The position numbers were made by a program, and so were the translations under genes. From Bacteroidetes bacterium UBA2475 (GTDB lineage: Bacteria > Bacteroidota > Bacteroidia > B-17B0 > Aurantibacillaceae), in assembly GCA_002342065.1 (NCBI GenBank), contig DDPF01000013.1, positions 124,001 through 188,000 of the forward strand: a stretch of 64,000 nucleotides of DNA, in the 5' to 3' direction. The notes beneath the pieces were generated by a model. The model had not been told where the DNA came from and did not search any database. It saw only the letters and a program-made list of their open reading frames with translations. Of this stretch, positions 1-8,414 are shown in pieces; positions within the stretch are counted from its first letter, which is position 1, and each line of letters starts with the position of its first letter.

Positions 1-172
1 CTACATTTTTACCATAAAGTGAATTACAAATTTCTACCAAAGAATTGGTTGTACCACTCATGGCGCTTAATACAACGATCTTTGGCGTATCGTTAACGGT
101 TAATTTTACAAGGTCTTTTATTCTTTGGGCAGAACCCACACTTGTGCCACCAAATTTTAATACAAGTAACAT
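1..172 (-). CDS. Aspartate kinase, N-terminal part (runs off the window)
   Basis: The reverse strand from an ATG at 172 encodes about 57 residues beginning MLVLKFGGTSVGSAQRI. KFGGTSVG is the aspartokinase signature that binds ATP and aspartate in the amino-acid kinase fold. The enzyme phosphorylates aspartate, the first step towards lysine, threonine and methionine. The rest lies outside the window, so a stand-alone LysC cannot be told from a fused ThrA-type kinase/homoserine dehydrogenase. The 163 bases between this start and ispE hold no gene, only two small hairpins (223-239 and 252-268). Confidence 0.85.
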   Translation of the reverse strand, partial: MLLVLKFGGTSVGSAQRIKDLVKLTVNDTPKIVVLSAMSGTTNSLVEICNSLYGKNV

Positions 173-335
173 AGTTGTTTATTTTTTAATAAGATGATTG
201 ATAAATTTAATTTCGGGTGTAAGAGAGACCGTAGCTCTCAAATAATTATTTAATGGCATGAGGCCATTTACATTTACACTTTATCTTAAAATTAAATTTC
301 ATTTCGGGTAACAAAGGAAAAAAAATCTTTAAGAT

Positions 336-1169
336 TTACAAAATTTTTGAGGCCGGTGTTTGTAAATAAAAATTGTAGTTCGAATTAAAATAAATAGTTG
401 GCTTTTTATCAAAGATCCCAAAAACGCTGCTACCACTGCCGCTCATGCAGGCATAAATTGCTCCGGCCTTGTAAAGTGTATCTTTTAATGCCTTTATTTG
501 AGGATACTTTATAAACAAGTTCTCTTCAAAATCATTCTTTAAGTGCTCCTTCCATTGGTTAATTGGCATTTTTTCTATTACAGATCTCAGGTCTTTTTCA
601 GGTTGCTTAGGAATACAATTGCCATAGGCTTCTTTAGTATTGCTGTGTATGCCGGGATAAACTATTAAAATATAATATTTTCCAAGATCAACGTTTACAT
701 CAATAAAAGAATCGCCGCGACCGGTAGCCATAACCGGGGAATTTTTTATAAAAAAGCTACAATCGCTTCCTAATTTAGCTGCAAGGCTGCTTTTTTGCCC
801 ATAGCTTAGGTTAAAACAAAACTTTTTATCAATAAGCTCTATAAAAAAGGCTGCATCGGCACTGCCACCGCCAAGTCCGGCACCCATAGGTATGTTCTTA
901 TGCAGGTGTACTTTTATAGCTGGAATTGGTTTTATTTCTGATAAAAGTTGCCATGCTTTATAGATAAGATTGTCTTCTTTTTTGCCCTCAATTAAAATGC
1001 CGCTTTGTGAGAAAGTAAAAAGTTCATTAGAATCCTGATTCTCAATCACCTCAAGGGCATCACGCCAGCTAACGGGGTAAAAAATGGTCTCAATATTATG
1101 AAAACCATCAGCCCTTTTTTGGGTGATATTAAGTCCAAGATTTATTTTACTATTTGGAAAAACTAGCAT
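336..1169 (-). CDS. ispE: 4-diphosphocytidyl-2-C-methyl-D-erythritol kinase
   Basis: This GHMP kinase phosphorylates CDP-methylerythritol in the MEP isoprenoid pathway. The start is the ATG at 1169, giving 277 residues. The open frame reaches 1241, but the family normally begins with a short strand like MLVFPNSKINLGLNI, so the upstream part is read as non-coding. The glycine-rich ATP loop GAGLGGGSADAA lies near residues 96-107, and CMSGSGSSVFG near the C-terminus is the GHMP motif 3. It is transcribed divergently from the lipoprotein gene at 1243. Dxr of the same pathway is at 17-18 kb, not linked in an operon. Confidence 0.93.
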   Translation of the reverse strand: MLVFPNSKINLGLNITQKRADGFHNIETIFYPVSWRDALEVIENQDSNELFTFSQSGILIEGKKEDNLIYKAWQLLSEIKPIPAIKVHLHKNIPMGAGLGGGSADAAFFIELIDKKFCFNLSYGQKSSLAAKLGSDCSFFIKNSPVMATGRGDSFIDVNVDLGKYYILIVYPGIHSNTKEAYGNCIPKQPEKDLRSVIEKMPINQWKEHLKNDFEENLFIKYPQIKALKDTLYKAGAIYACMSGSGSSVFGIFDKKPTIYFNSNYNFYLQTPASKIL

Positions 1170-1242
1170 TTTTTTAACATATTTTGTTGGTTCAAATATT
1201 TTTGCTAAATTGCAACAAATTATTTCAAAACTATTTATCAAA

Positions 1243-2241
1243 ATGAAAAAAATTACTTTAGGTTTATCAGTTTTAGCCGTTATGGCTCTTTTCTTAACAA
1301 GCTGTAATAAAAAGGAAGCCCCAGCTCCGGTGGCTGATACAGAATTTGAAAGCGCTGTTGATGCATCTTATGCTAACACTATAGCTACAGATATTGACGC
1401 GATTACTGGTTTTATGGCTGAAAATTCTTATCCAAAATTTTTTAACGTAGCTCCCGGAACTTCACAACCAACTATTACAGTAGATAACTCAGTAGTAGGA
1501 CAAACTTCAATGACCTGGCCTTCGGCAGGTGTTAAATGTGCTGACGGTAAAACGCGTAGCGGTACAATCGTTGTAACTTATTCATCTACTGTTGCAAATG
1601 CATACTATCGTGATTATGGATTTGGCGCATTAGTAACTTTAAATAATTATGTTGTAGATGGTTGGATGGTTGATGACTCTACAACAGCTCCTTTAAGTAA
1701 TGCAGCTCCTCGTTTCAAGATCACAAGTTTAGCTCCTTCAGCTAATCCAAACCCTGCTACTACAAAGTTAAAATGGAGTATCGAAGGTTGTCTTAAAATA
1801 ACAAATGTTGCAGACCCTTCTAAAGTAATTATCTGGAATGGAAAATTAAATAAAACCATTTCTAACACTTCATCATTATTGCCTCCTCCAAACAATTTAA
1901 CTCCTATTACATGGACAATGGCAGTTGTTGAATACGATGGTGAATTTAAAGGAATTACTCCTGGTAATGTACCGTACACTTATACTGTTGGTCCTGAAAA
2001 ACCATTGGTAAGAAATTATACATGTTCATCTGACAAAGTTTTAGGTATTGTTTTGACTCCATCTCCAACACCTGTTAACTCAGAGTTTCACCCATTCGTT
2101 AGTGGTGTAGCATCATTTACTACAGCTGAAAAAGACCCTAGATTAATTGATTATAATGGTACAGACGCTATATCTCCTTGCGACAACAGCGGTAGCATTA
2201 CAATAAAAGGTATTGAGTATAAAGTTGACTTTAAGAAATAA
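1243..2241 (+). CDS. Hypothetical lipoprotein
   Basis: This is a 332-residue protein with a lipoprotein signal: MKKITLGLSVLAVMALFLTSC, with lipobox LTSC and acylated Cys21. The ATG at 1243 is chosen because it starts the signal peptide; the longer frame from 1123 would overlap ispE and hide the signal. I do not recognise a domain. The mature part is beta-rich with a few cysteines and probably sits on the envelope. A sequence resembling a Bacteroidota -7 element (TATTTTTG, 1197-1204) lies about 40 bases upstream. A strong bidirectional hairpin terminator follows. Confidence 0.8.
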   Translation: MKKITLGLSVLAVMALFLTSCNKKEAPAPVADTEFESAVDASYANTIATDIDAITGFMAENSYPKFFNVAPGTSQPTITVDNSVVGQTSMTWPSAGVKCADGKTRSGTIVVTYSSTVANAYYRDYGFGALVTLNNYVVDGWMVDDSTTAPLSNAAPRFKITSLAPSANPNPATTKLKWSIEGCLKITNVADPSKVIIWNGKLNKTISNTSSLLPPPNNLTPITWTMAVVEYDGEFKGITPGNVPYTYTVGPEKPLVRNYTCSSDKVLGIVLTPSPTPVNSEFHPFVSGVASFTTAEKDPRLIDYNGTDAISPCDNSGSITIKGIEYKVDFKK

Positions 2242-2261
2242 TCCTTAAAATATTATAACTT

Positions 2262-2293
2262 AAAAAAGCCGCTTCACAAGAGCGGCTTTTTTT
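2262..2293. terminator. Bidirectional rho-independent terminator
   Basis: The stem GCCGCT/AGCGGC (2268-2273 with 2281-2286) has a 7-base loop. It is flanked by an A-run on the left and a T-run on the right, so it can end transcription from both convergent genes (stops at 2241 and 2298). Confidence 0.85.
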
Positions 2294-2297
2294 ATGA

Positions 2298-3044
2298 TTA
2301 AAACTTATAGCTTAAGCCATTCTTTAAGATATAGGTCAGATCCGGGATGCCAATCGGCTGTTTTGTATCGTACAGTAAATTAAAGCCAACCTTAAAGTTA
2401 AAGTGTCCGGTAATTATTATTTCAAAAGCGGTATCGTTTGCTATACGGAAATCATTAAAGTTTGCAAGGTTAGGTTGATAAAATGTAGTAGAAGTAAATT
2501 CTACTTTTTTTGAACTTAAACTTAAAGTAAGATAGCTACTTATACGGTTGTTGTAGGCTTCTATAGAATCGTTATTCTGACTTTGATATTCATACATGTA
2601 CAAAACCGCCGTGTAAGCTCTGAAATTGGGTTGTTTGATAAGTTTAAACCTTGGGCCTGTGCCGGCAAGATAACGCCTGTCGAGCAACAAAATGCGGTTG
2701 TACTGGGCTTGAACAAAAGCTTCCCAGGTTAAAATATGCGAAAGCTTATAATTATACCTAAAGTGCTGGTAGCCCGAATTAACAAAATCCTGCTTACCGG
2801 CTTTAATAAAAGCAAGATCACCAATTGCTAAAATACGGTGCTTGTTATGTACGTACTGGCTGTGAATATTAACACCTAAAGAAATAACCTGACTGATATT
2901 TTGGTTGATGTTAAAATTAAGGTCGGCCTTGCCAATAAAGCCGTTCGTATCCTGCAAAAAACGTTTGCTTTCAATATTTATAACCTGCGCAGTTATTTTA
3001 ATTTGAAAAAAGAATAAACAAAAAAGGCAAAAAAGCAGTCTCAT
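2298..3044 (-). CDS. DUF481 family outer-membrane beta-barrel protein
   Basis: This 248-residue protein has a signal peptide ending KITAQ near residue 20, alternating beta strands throughout, and a C-terminal aromatic residue (SYKF), the usual outer-membrane barrel signature. The segment with LLDRRYLAGTGPRFKL and the final DTKQPIGIPDLTYILKNGL block resemble DUF481 (YdiY-like) proteins, whose role is unknown. It is monocistronic, convergent with the lipoprotein gene and divergent from the SPOR gene. Family assignment is by recognition and moderately sure; the barrel prediction is firmer. Confidence 0.7.
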   Translation of the reverse strand: MRLLFCLFCLFFFQIKITAQVINIESKRFLQDTNGFIGKADLNFNINQNISQVISLGVNIHSQYVHNKHRILAIGDLAFIKAGKQDFVNSGYQHFRYNYKLSHILTWEAFVQAQYNRILLLDRRYLAGTGPRFKLIKQPNFRAYTAVLYMYEYQSQNNDSIEAYNNRISSYLTLSLSSKKVEFTSTTFYQPNLANFNDFRIANDTAFEIIITGHFNFKVGFNLLYDTKQPIGIPDLTYILKNGLSYKF

Positions 3045-3094
3045 TATTGGAGTCCAAATTTATTAAGATAAATGAAATATTTACTTCATTTTTA

Positions 3095-3102
3095 TACCTT
3101 TG
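3095..3102 (+). promoter_or_regulatory. Putative -7 promoter element
   Basis: TACCTTTG matches the Bacteroidota -7 consensus TAnnTTTG and lies 14 bases before the ATG of the SPOR gene. No clear -33 TTG is visible, so the call rests on the -7 box alone. Confidence 0.45.
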
Positions 3103-3116
3103 TTTAAAATCCCGGC

Positions 3117-3980
3117 ATGAGACATTTTTATTTTATTATTTTATTATTGGCAATTAGTTTTGGTTTAAAAGCACAGGTTACAATGGTAACCAATATGCCT
3201 CCATCAGTTGCTCCAAATGCAAACTTAAATATTGAGGTAAAAATAAATAAAGGCACAATTGGTAATTTCTCTAAATACGAAATAGAAGTGCCTGAAGGCT
3301 TTACTGCCACCGAAGGCGAAAGCAGAACAGGTTATTTTACTTTTGAAAAGAACCGTGTAAAAATTGTATGGGTTACCATTCCAGCAGAGGCAGAATTTAT
3401 AGTTTCTTTTAAATTAAAAACGCCCTCAAGCACGGGCCCAAATATTTTATATCAAAAATTCTTTTACATAGAGAACGGTACAAAAAAAGAAGTGGCTGGC
3501 CAGCAAATTGATGTAAAAGTAGAAGCTACTGGTGCTACAAAGACCTTAAGTTATCTTCCTGAGGTGCCTGAGGTGCCCGTTGTTGTTACTAATACTGTTG
3601 TTGCTGTTACGAATACATATGTACCAGTAACAGTAATTAATTCGGTGCAAGCTATTCCTACAAAAACATCATCAGCAATTACTACATCCAGTATAGCAGC
3701 ATCTGCTAATACAATCGCAATTACTTCAAGTAATACTTTAACTGCAACTCAAGCCGGACTATCTTATCTGGTTCAGATCGGTACTTTTGGAGCTGATCCG
3801 GGCAAATCAAAATACAGTGATCTTGGTAAAGTAACTGTAGAAAAGGATGGCACGGTTTATAAGGTTTTAATTGGCGAATATCCAACCAAAGAAGAAGCTT
3901 TAAAAAAGCGTGAGGAACTTGTTACCAAAGGCTACAATGGCTTTTTGGTTAAATACCAGAATGGACAAAGGGTAAAATAG
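3117..3980 (+). CDS. Secreted SPOR-domain protein
   Basis: This 287-residue protein has a signal peptide (residues 1-20, ending LKAQ). An N-terminal beta-sandwich-like domain (about 22-135) follows, then a Val/Thr/Ser-rich linker (about 145-210), then a C-terminal SPOR domain (about 212-287) with YLVQIGTFGADPGKSKY and VYKVLIGEYPTKEEA. SPOR domains bind peptidoglycan stripped of stem peptides, so the protein is probably periplasmic and bound to septal or otherwise denuded wall. The N-terminal domain recalls Ig-like adhesion modules but I cannot name it. It precedes groES but has its own promoter-like box and is separated by 146 bases. Confidence 0.8.
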   Translation: MRHFYFIILLLAISFGLKAQVTMVTNMPPSVAPNANLNIEVKINKGTIGNFSKYEIEVPEGFTATEGESRTGYFTFEKNRVKIVWVTIPAEAEFIVSFKLKTPSSTGPNILYQKFFYIENGTKKEVAGQQIDVKVEATGATKTLSYLPEVPEVPVVVTNTVVAVTNTYVPVTVINSVQAIPTKTSSAITTSSIAASANTIAITSSNTLTATQAGLSYLVQIGTFGADPGKSKYSDLGKVTVEKDGTVYKVLIGEYPTKEEALKKREELVTKGYNGFLVKYQNGQRVK

Positions 3981-4066
3981 CCCCATTTTCTAAAATGCCA
4001 CCTTGTCACCTTACAATGTCAAAAATCTTATTCTTATGCACATTTTGACCAATTTCTATTAAAAAA

Positions 4067-4098
4067 TTGGCTTGGTACGGTTTATGCAATTACCTTTG
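4067..4098 (+). promoter_or_regulatory. groES-groEL promoter
   Basis: TTG at 4067-4069 and TACCTTTG at 4091-4098, about 21 bases apart, match the Bacteroidota primary sigma consensus (TTG, 17-23 bases, TAnnTTTG). The ATG of groES follows 28 bases after the -7 box. No CIRCE inverted repeat is visible, so HrcA control is not supported. Confidence 0.75.
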
Positions 4099-4126
4099 CG
4101 AAAAATACCTTAAATATTAAAATTGT

Positions 4127-4411
4127 ATGGCAAAATCAAGTGTAAATGTAAAGCCTTTAGCAGACAGAGTTCTTGTAGAACCTGCACCGGCAGAAACAAA
4201 AACAAGCGGGGGAATCATTATTCCTGATACTGCAAAAGAAAAACCAATGCGTGGAAAAATTGTAGCAGTTGGAAATGGTAAACCGGATGAACCAATGACC
4301 GTTAAAGTTGGCGATATAGTTCTTTATGGTAAGTATGCCGGGACCGAATTAAGCATTGAAGGTAAAGAATACCTTATTATGAAAGAAAGCGACATCTACG
4401 CAATTATTTAA
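4127..4411 (+). CDS. groES: Co-chaperonin GroES
   Basis: This 94-residue protein is full length for the family. It begins MAKSSVNVKPLADRVLVEP and carries the mobile loop ETKTSGGIIIPDTAKEKP, which docks on GroEL, and the dome segment. It caps the GroEL chamber during ATP-driven protein folding in the cytoplasm. groEL follows after 83 bases, the classical order, so the two are almost certainly cotranscribed from the promoter at 4067-4098. Confidence 0.97.
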   Translation: MAKSSVNVKPLADRVLVEPAPAETKTSGGIIIPDTAKEKPMRGKIVAVGNGKPDEPMTVKVGDIVLYGKYAGTELSIEGKEYLIMKESDIYAII

Positions 4412-4446
4412 TTCAAAATTCAAATTAAAAAGTTCAAAAAACAACA

Positions 4447-4465
4447 GATTCAAAAACTTTGAATC
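4447..4465. repeat. Small inverted repeat between groES and groEL
   Basis: GATTCAAA (4447-4454) and TTTGAATC (4458-4465) form an 8-bp stem with a 3-base loop, within AT-rich, TTCAAA-repeating spacer. It has no T-run, so it is not a standard terminator; it could be an RNA-processing or stability element between the two cistrons. Confidence 0.4.
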
Positions 4466-4494
4466 TTGAATATTTAACCTTAAACCAAAAGAAA

Positions 4495-6129
4495 ATGGCA
4501 AAAGATATCACCTTTAATATAGAAGCCCGCGATGCTTTAAAACGCGGTGTAGATGCATTAGCAAATGCAGTAAAAGTAACATTAGGTCCAAAAGGCCGTA
4601 ACGTTATCATTGATAAAAAATTTGGCTCACCGCAAATTACTAAAGACGGTGTAACCGTTGCAAAAGAAATTGAATTAAGTCACCCGGTTGAGAACATGGG
4701 CGCACAATTATTAAAAGAAGTTGCTTCTAAAACCGCTGATGTAGCAGGTGATGGAACAACTACTGCTACTGTATTAGGACAAGCAATTGTAACTGCAGGT
4801 TTAAAGAACGTAGCCGCAGGTGCAAATCCAATGGATCTAAAACGCGGTATAGACAAAGCCGTTATAGCTGTTGTAGAGAATTTGAAAAAACAGTCTCAGA
4901 ACATTGGTAACGAGAACAAAAAAATTGAACAGGTTGCAACTATCTCTGCAAATAACGATAGCACTATTGGTAAACTTATTGCAGAAGCAATGAGCAAAGT
5001 AAAAAAAGAAGGTGTTATTACTGTTGAAGAAGCAAAGGGAACTGATACAACTGTTGAAGTAGTAGAAGGTATGCAATTTGACCGTGGTTATATCTCTCCA
5101 TACTTTGTTACTAACGTAGATAAAATGGAAGTTGTAATGGAAAGCCCTTACATTTTAATTTACGAAAAGAAAATTTCTGCAATGAAAGAATTATTGCCAA
5201 TTCTTGAAAAAGCAGTACAAACAGGAAAACCTTTATTAATTATTGCTGAAGACTTAGATGGCGAAGCATTACAAACATTAGTAGTTAACCGTTTACGCGC
5301 TAACTTAAAGATCTGTGCTGTTAAAGCTCCGGGTTTTGGCGATCGTCGTAAAGCTATGTTAGAAGACATCGCAATTTTAACCGGTGGAACTTATATCAGC
5401 GAAGATCAAGGTCGCAGATTAGAAGATATGCAGTTAACTGACCTTGGTAAAGCAGAAAAGATCACTATTGATAAAGATAATACAACGATCGTAAATGGTG
5501 CCGGTAAAAAAGCAGATATTACTTCTCGTGTAAATCAAATTAAAGCTCAGATAGAGTCTACTACATCTGATTACGATAAAGAAAAACTACAAGAACGTTT
5601 AGCTAAGTTAGCCGGTGGAGTAGCAGTGTTGTACATTGGTGCTGCAAGTGAAGTTGAGATGAAAGAGAAAAAAGACCGTGTAGATGATGCTTTAGCTGCA
5701 ACACGCGCTGCTGTTGAAGAAGGAATCGTACCGGGTGGAGGCACAGCATACATTCGTGCAATTACAGCTTTAGAAAAATTAAAAGGTGCTAACGAAGATG
5801 AGAATACAGGTATTGCCATTGTAAAACGTGCTTTAGAAGAGCCTTTACGTCAAATTTGTACAAATTGTGGTATCGAAGGATCTATTGTTGTACAAAAAGT
5901 AAAAGAAGGTAAAGATGATTTTGGTTTTAACGCAAGAACTGAAGTATATGAGAATTTATTAAAGGCAGGTGTTATCGATCCTACTAAAGTAAGTCGTGTT
6001 GCTTTAGAAAATGCAGCTTCAGTTGCGGCAATGCTTTTAACTACTGATTGTGTTTTAGCTGAGAAAAAAGAAGAGAAACAAGCCATGGGTGGCACTCCTG
6101 ATATGGGTGGCATGGGTGGCATGATGTAA
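4495..6129 (+). CDS. groEL: Chaperonin GroEL (60 kDa)
   Basis: This 544-residue protein starts at the ATG at 4495 (MAKDITFNIEARDALKRG); the in-frame extension to 4459 is not part of the family. It contains VTLGPKGRNVIIDKKFG, the nucleotide-binding AGDGTTTATVL, the apical domain and the C-terminal GGM-rich tail (GGTPDMGGMGGMM) that lines the cavity floor. It folds non-native proteins with GroES using ATP. It is the second gene of the groESL operon. Three hairpins follow (about 6142-6248), the last a strong terminator. Confidence 0.97.
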   Translation: MAKDITFNIEARDALKRGVDALANAVKVTLGPKGRNVIIDKKFGSPQITKDGVTVAKEIELSHPVENMGAQLLKEVASKTADVAGDGTTTATVLGQAIVTAGLKNVAAGANPMDLKRGIDKAVIAVVENLKKQSQNIGNENKKIEQVATISANNDSTIGKLIAEAMSKVKKEGVITVEEAKGTDTTVEVVEGMQFDRGYISPYFVTNVDKMEVVMESPYILIYEKKISAMKELLPILEKAVQTGKPLLIIAEDLDGEALQTLVVNRLRANLKICAVKAPGFGDRRKAMLEDIAILTGGTYISEDQGRRLEDMQLTDLGKAEKITIDKDNTTIVNGAGKKADITSRVNQIKAQIESTTSDYDKEKLQERLAKLAGGVAVLYIGAASEVEMKEKKDRVDDALAATRAAVEEGIVPGGGTAYIRAITALEKLKGANEDENTGIAIVKRALEEPLRQICTNCGIEGSIVVQKVKEGKDDFGFNARTEVYENLLKAGVIDPTKVSRVALENAASVAAMLLTTDCVLAEKKEEKQAMGGTPDMGGMGGMM

Positions 6130-6141
6130 CGCAGTTCTTAG

Positions 6142-6159
6142 TTTTTGCTTTAGCAAAAA
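6142..6159. repeat. Short inverted repeat after groEL
   Basis: TTTTTGC (6142-6148) and GCAAAAA (6153-6159) form a 7-bp stem with a 4-base loop just downstream of the groEL stop. It could help end or stabilise the message; there is no following T-run. Confidence 0.4.
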
Positions 6160-6173
6160 GTTAGAAATGTGTT

Positions 6174-6194
6174 ATCCCGAGCTTGCCTCGGGAT
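6174..6194. repeat. GC-rich palindromic unit downstream of groEL
   Basis: ATCCCGAG and CTCGGGAT form a perfect 8-bp stem with the loop CTTGC. Its GC-rich core stands out from the AT-rich surroundings and looks like a short dispersed intergenic palindrome of the kind scattered in Bacteroidota chromosomes. I saw only this copy in the window. Confidence 0.6.
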
Positions 6195-6214
6195 CTATAA
6201 ATTAAAAAATATCT

Positions 6215-6248
6215 AAAAACCTCTATTCAAAAAATAGAGGTTTTTTTT
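6215..6248 (+). terminator. Rho-independent terminator of groESL
   Basis: CCTCTATT (6220-6227) pairs with AATAGAGG (6233-6240) around a CAAAA loop, followed by eight T residues. Confidence 0.88.
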
Positions 6249-6303
6249 ATTTATAATAAATTCAATTGAATTGCGTTATTCTATAAATTCTAAAAAAATA
6301 AAA

Positions 6304-6612
6304 ATGAAAAAAATAATTTTGTTCGCGGCAATTGCTGGTATAAGTTTTATTGCTTGCAAAAAAGACAGGGTTTGTGAATGTACAAGCAGCACAATTTCTC
6401 AAACCTCTACAGAGCCCGGTTATACTTACACACCGCAAGCTCCTACAACAAGTAAGGCCACTTACGTTAACGTTAAAAAGAAAAATGTTCTGGCTCAAAC
6501 ATGTGTTACACAATTAAATACTTACACGTATAATTACACATCGTTTACATCAACTACAGCATCTCAGTATGTAATGACGGTTAATACAAAAGATGTTTGT
6601 GAGTTAAAATAA
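6304..6612 (+). CDS. Small hypothetical lipoprotein
   Basis: This 102-residue protein has a short lipoprotein signal, MKKIILFAAIAGISFIAC, with the acylated Cys at residue 18. The ATG at 6304 is chosen because the signal starts there. The mature part is rich in Thr, Ser, Tyr and Val and has three further cysteines (CEC near the start, others near the end). I recognise no domain. It is separated from groEL by a terminator and is convergent with the acetyltransferase gene, with only 10 bases between the two stops. Confidence 0.65.
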   Translation: MKKIILFAAIAGISFIACKKDRVCECTSSTISQTSTEPGYTYTPQAPTTSKATYVNVKKKNVLAQTCVTQLNTYTYNYTSFTSTTASQYVMTVNTKDVCELK

Positions 6613-6622
6613 ACGAAACTTT

Positions 6623-7039
6623 TTAATTTTTAAAATACTTCATCACCACGTATTTTTCCGGCACAACTAATTCGCCGGTGCAATAATTTAATTTTTCGAG
6701 TAATTCTTTTGGAAAATTGCTGACAATTTTAAAGCCCAGTGGCTCAAAAAATTGTGGAATGATACAAACCAGGTATAGAGGCTGTTGTGAGTTTTTAATA
6801 AGATTATTGGATAATAAATGGCCAATACCTTTTAAGCGTTCACTCTCTATAACACCAAGGGAACAAAGCTCATCACAGTCTTTATGCACCCTTATTCTTC
6901 CAAACGCTAAAATTTCATTATCTCTGTTCTTTGCAATTAAGAACTGCTCCATTTGCAGTTCGCGGTTATCTAATTCAAATTTGCAGATGTGATCCTTTAT
7001 GAAATTAAATTCAATACTGTTAGGGTTCGAGATGGTCAT
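6623..7039 (-). CDS. GNAT-family N-acetyltransferase
   Basis: This 138-residue protein has the GNAT core. A central strand (ELCSLGVIESERLKGIGHLL, motif A) carries the acetyl-CoA pyrophosphate-binding R/G pattern, here LKGIGH in place of RGxGxG/A. It is followed by PLYLVCIIPQFFEPLGFKIV, the typical F-x-x-x-GF motif. Family members transfer an acetyl group to small molecules or proteins; the substrate cannot be read from the sequence. It is monocistronic and divergent from the lipoprotein gene at 7122. Confidence 0.75.
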   Translation of the reverse strand: MTISNPNSIEFNFIKDHICKFELDNRELQMEQFLIAKNRDNEILAFGRIRVHKDCDELCSLGVIESERLKGIGHLLSNNLIKNSQQPLYLVCIIPQFFEPLGFKIVSNFPKELLEKLNYCTGELVVPEKYVVMKYFKN

Positions 7040-7121
7040 AAATTAAAAAGTAGTATAAAATTACAAATACTATCCAATATACAATTGGTTTTTTTGTTTT
7101 TTAGTATATTTAATAAAAATT

Positions 7122-8396
7122 ATGAAGGCCAGCTTATACTTACCCATTTTGTGTATGTGTTTACTTTTTTCATGTGGAAAGAGTGATGAGGATATGCGAA
7201 AGAAAGAACAGAAAAAAATGCAGGAACAATTGAATAACCCAAAAATTCAATTGTACAAATCTATGAAAATTGCTTTGCGTTCAACAGCTACTGTGGGACA
7301 AAATCCTGAGTTAGACAGTGCAAGAAAAAGTATGTTCATTTTGGTTGGTGCTGTTTTAAACGAAGGGGCTTCTTTATTAGATAAATCAAAACCAGTCGAG
7401 ATCCATCCTTTAGAATTAATAACTCTTGCAAAAGAAGTGTATGATACCAAAGAAGTACTTTTAAAAACAGATGAAGATTCGTTACCAACTTTATTAGCAA
7501 ATATTTTTTATGTATTCACAGGCACTTCAAAAATAGAATCGTCTTTTTTCCCTCTCGCTTATAACAATAACCATGAACATATTATTCTTTCACTCTTATG
7601 GCAAACCACACCCTCGGCACCTAAGGATTTTGCGTTATACGAAGTTTATAAGTCTGATGAAAAGGGCATAGAAGATCTTAATTTGAGATTGGTTTATCAA
7701 CTTACAAAATCATTTGTGCTTTTGGAGAATGAATACTATTATCATTCGTTTGATAAATGCAATGAATATTTAAAATTTATGGAAGATAACAAAGATCTTA
7801 TTTTTAAAACCCCAATGATAAACATGGTTAACCAGGGCTTTGGCCCAAGTGAACAAAGTTATTATCAGTTTCATGGAATGGGTGTTATTATTCGCGCTTT
7901 GGATGAAGACAAAATGAAAAAAGAAAAAGAATCTTTAAATGACATGGAACTTTTTTTATCTGATATGCAAAAGGGTGGACTTGATAATGAATTAACCTGG
8001 TTAGTTGATGCTTATGTTCACATTAAAAAAGAAGAATATGATAAAGCCATTCCGGCACTAGAAAAACTAGAAAAGAGCGATAAGATCAATGTGCCAGAAA
8101 AACAAGCAATTACAGAGTTATTGGTATTTATTAAAGCAAGAAAAAAAGATAGTGCATTGAATATGTTCAATGATAAATTAGCCTTTGGTAAGATCGCTTT
8201 TCATTTAATGACAGAGCGTTTAAAAGCTTCAAAACAAATGACAGATCTTGATAAAAGTAAAGAAGGTAAAAAACTGGTTGAAGTGCATCAACAGATAAAT
8301 GATAAAATGCAATATATTGAAAGCGCCAGAAACTCTTTGAATACAGATAGTTTGAGTTCTAAAGCCAAGAACCTTGTAAAAGATATTTTTAAATAA
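7122..8396 (+). CDS. Hypothetical lipoprotein with helical repeats
   Basis: This 424-residue protein has a lipoprotein signal, MKASLYLPILCMCLLFSC, acylated at Cys18. A charged, mostly helical body follows, with TPR-like spacing in the C-terminal half (for example EEYDKAIPALEKLEKSDK). No enzyme motif is seen. It lies 18 bases upstream of the TPR-SpoIIE phosphatase gene on the same strand, so the two are probably cotranscribed. A role as an envelope partner or sensor for that phosphatase is only an inference from position. Confidence 0.72.
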   Translation: MKASLYLPILCMCLLFSCGKSDEDMRKKEQKKMQEQLNNPKIQLYKSMKIALRSTATVGQNPELDSARKSMFILVGAVLNEGASLLDKSKPVEIHPLELITLAKEVYDTKEVLLKTDEDSLPTLLANIFYVFTGTSKIESSFFPLAYNNNHEHIILSLLWQTTPSAPKDFALYEVYKSDEKGIEDLNLRLVYQLTKSFVLLENEYYYHSFDKCNEYLKFMEDNKDLIFKTPMINMVNQGFGPSEQSYYQFHGMGVIIRALDEDKMKKEKESLNDMELFLSDMQKGGLDNELTWLVDAYVHIKKEEYDKAIPALEKLEKSDKINVPEKQAITELLVFIKARKKDSALNMFNDKLAFGKIAFHLMTERLKASKQMTDLDKSKEGKKLVEVHQQINDKMQYIESARNSLNTDSLSSKAKNLVKDIFK

Positions 8397-8414
8397 CCTT
8401 TAAGATCTTATACA

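Noticed and set aside
1123..1242. N-terminal extension of the lipoprotein gene
   Set aside because: It overlaps the start of ispE on the other strand, has no family support, and would bury the clear lipoprotein signal that starts at 1243.
4411..4494. Possible CIRCE or heat-shock operator near groESL
   Set aside because: The only inverted repeat (4447-4465) is AT-rich, lies between the genes rather than before groES, and does not match the CIRCE arms.
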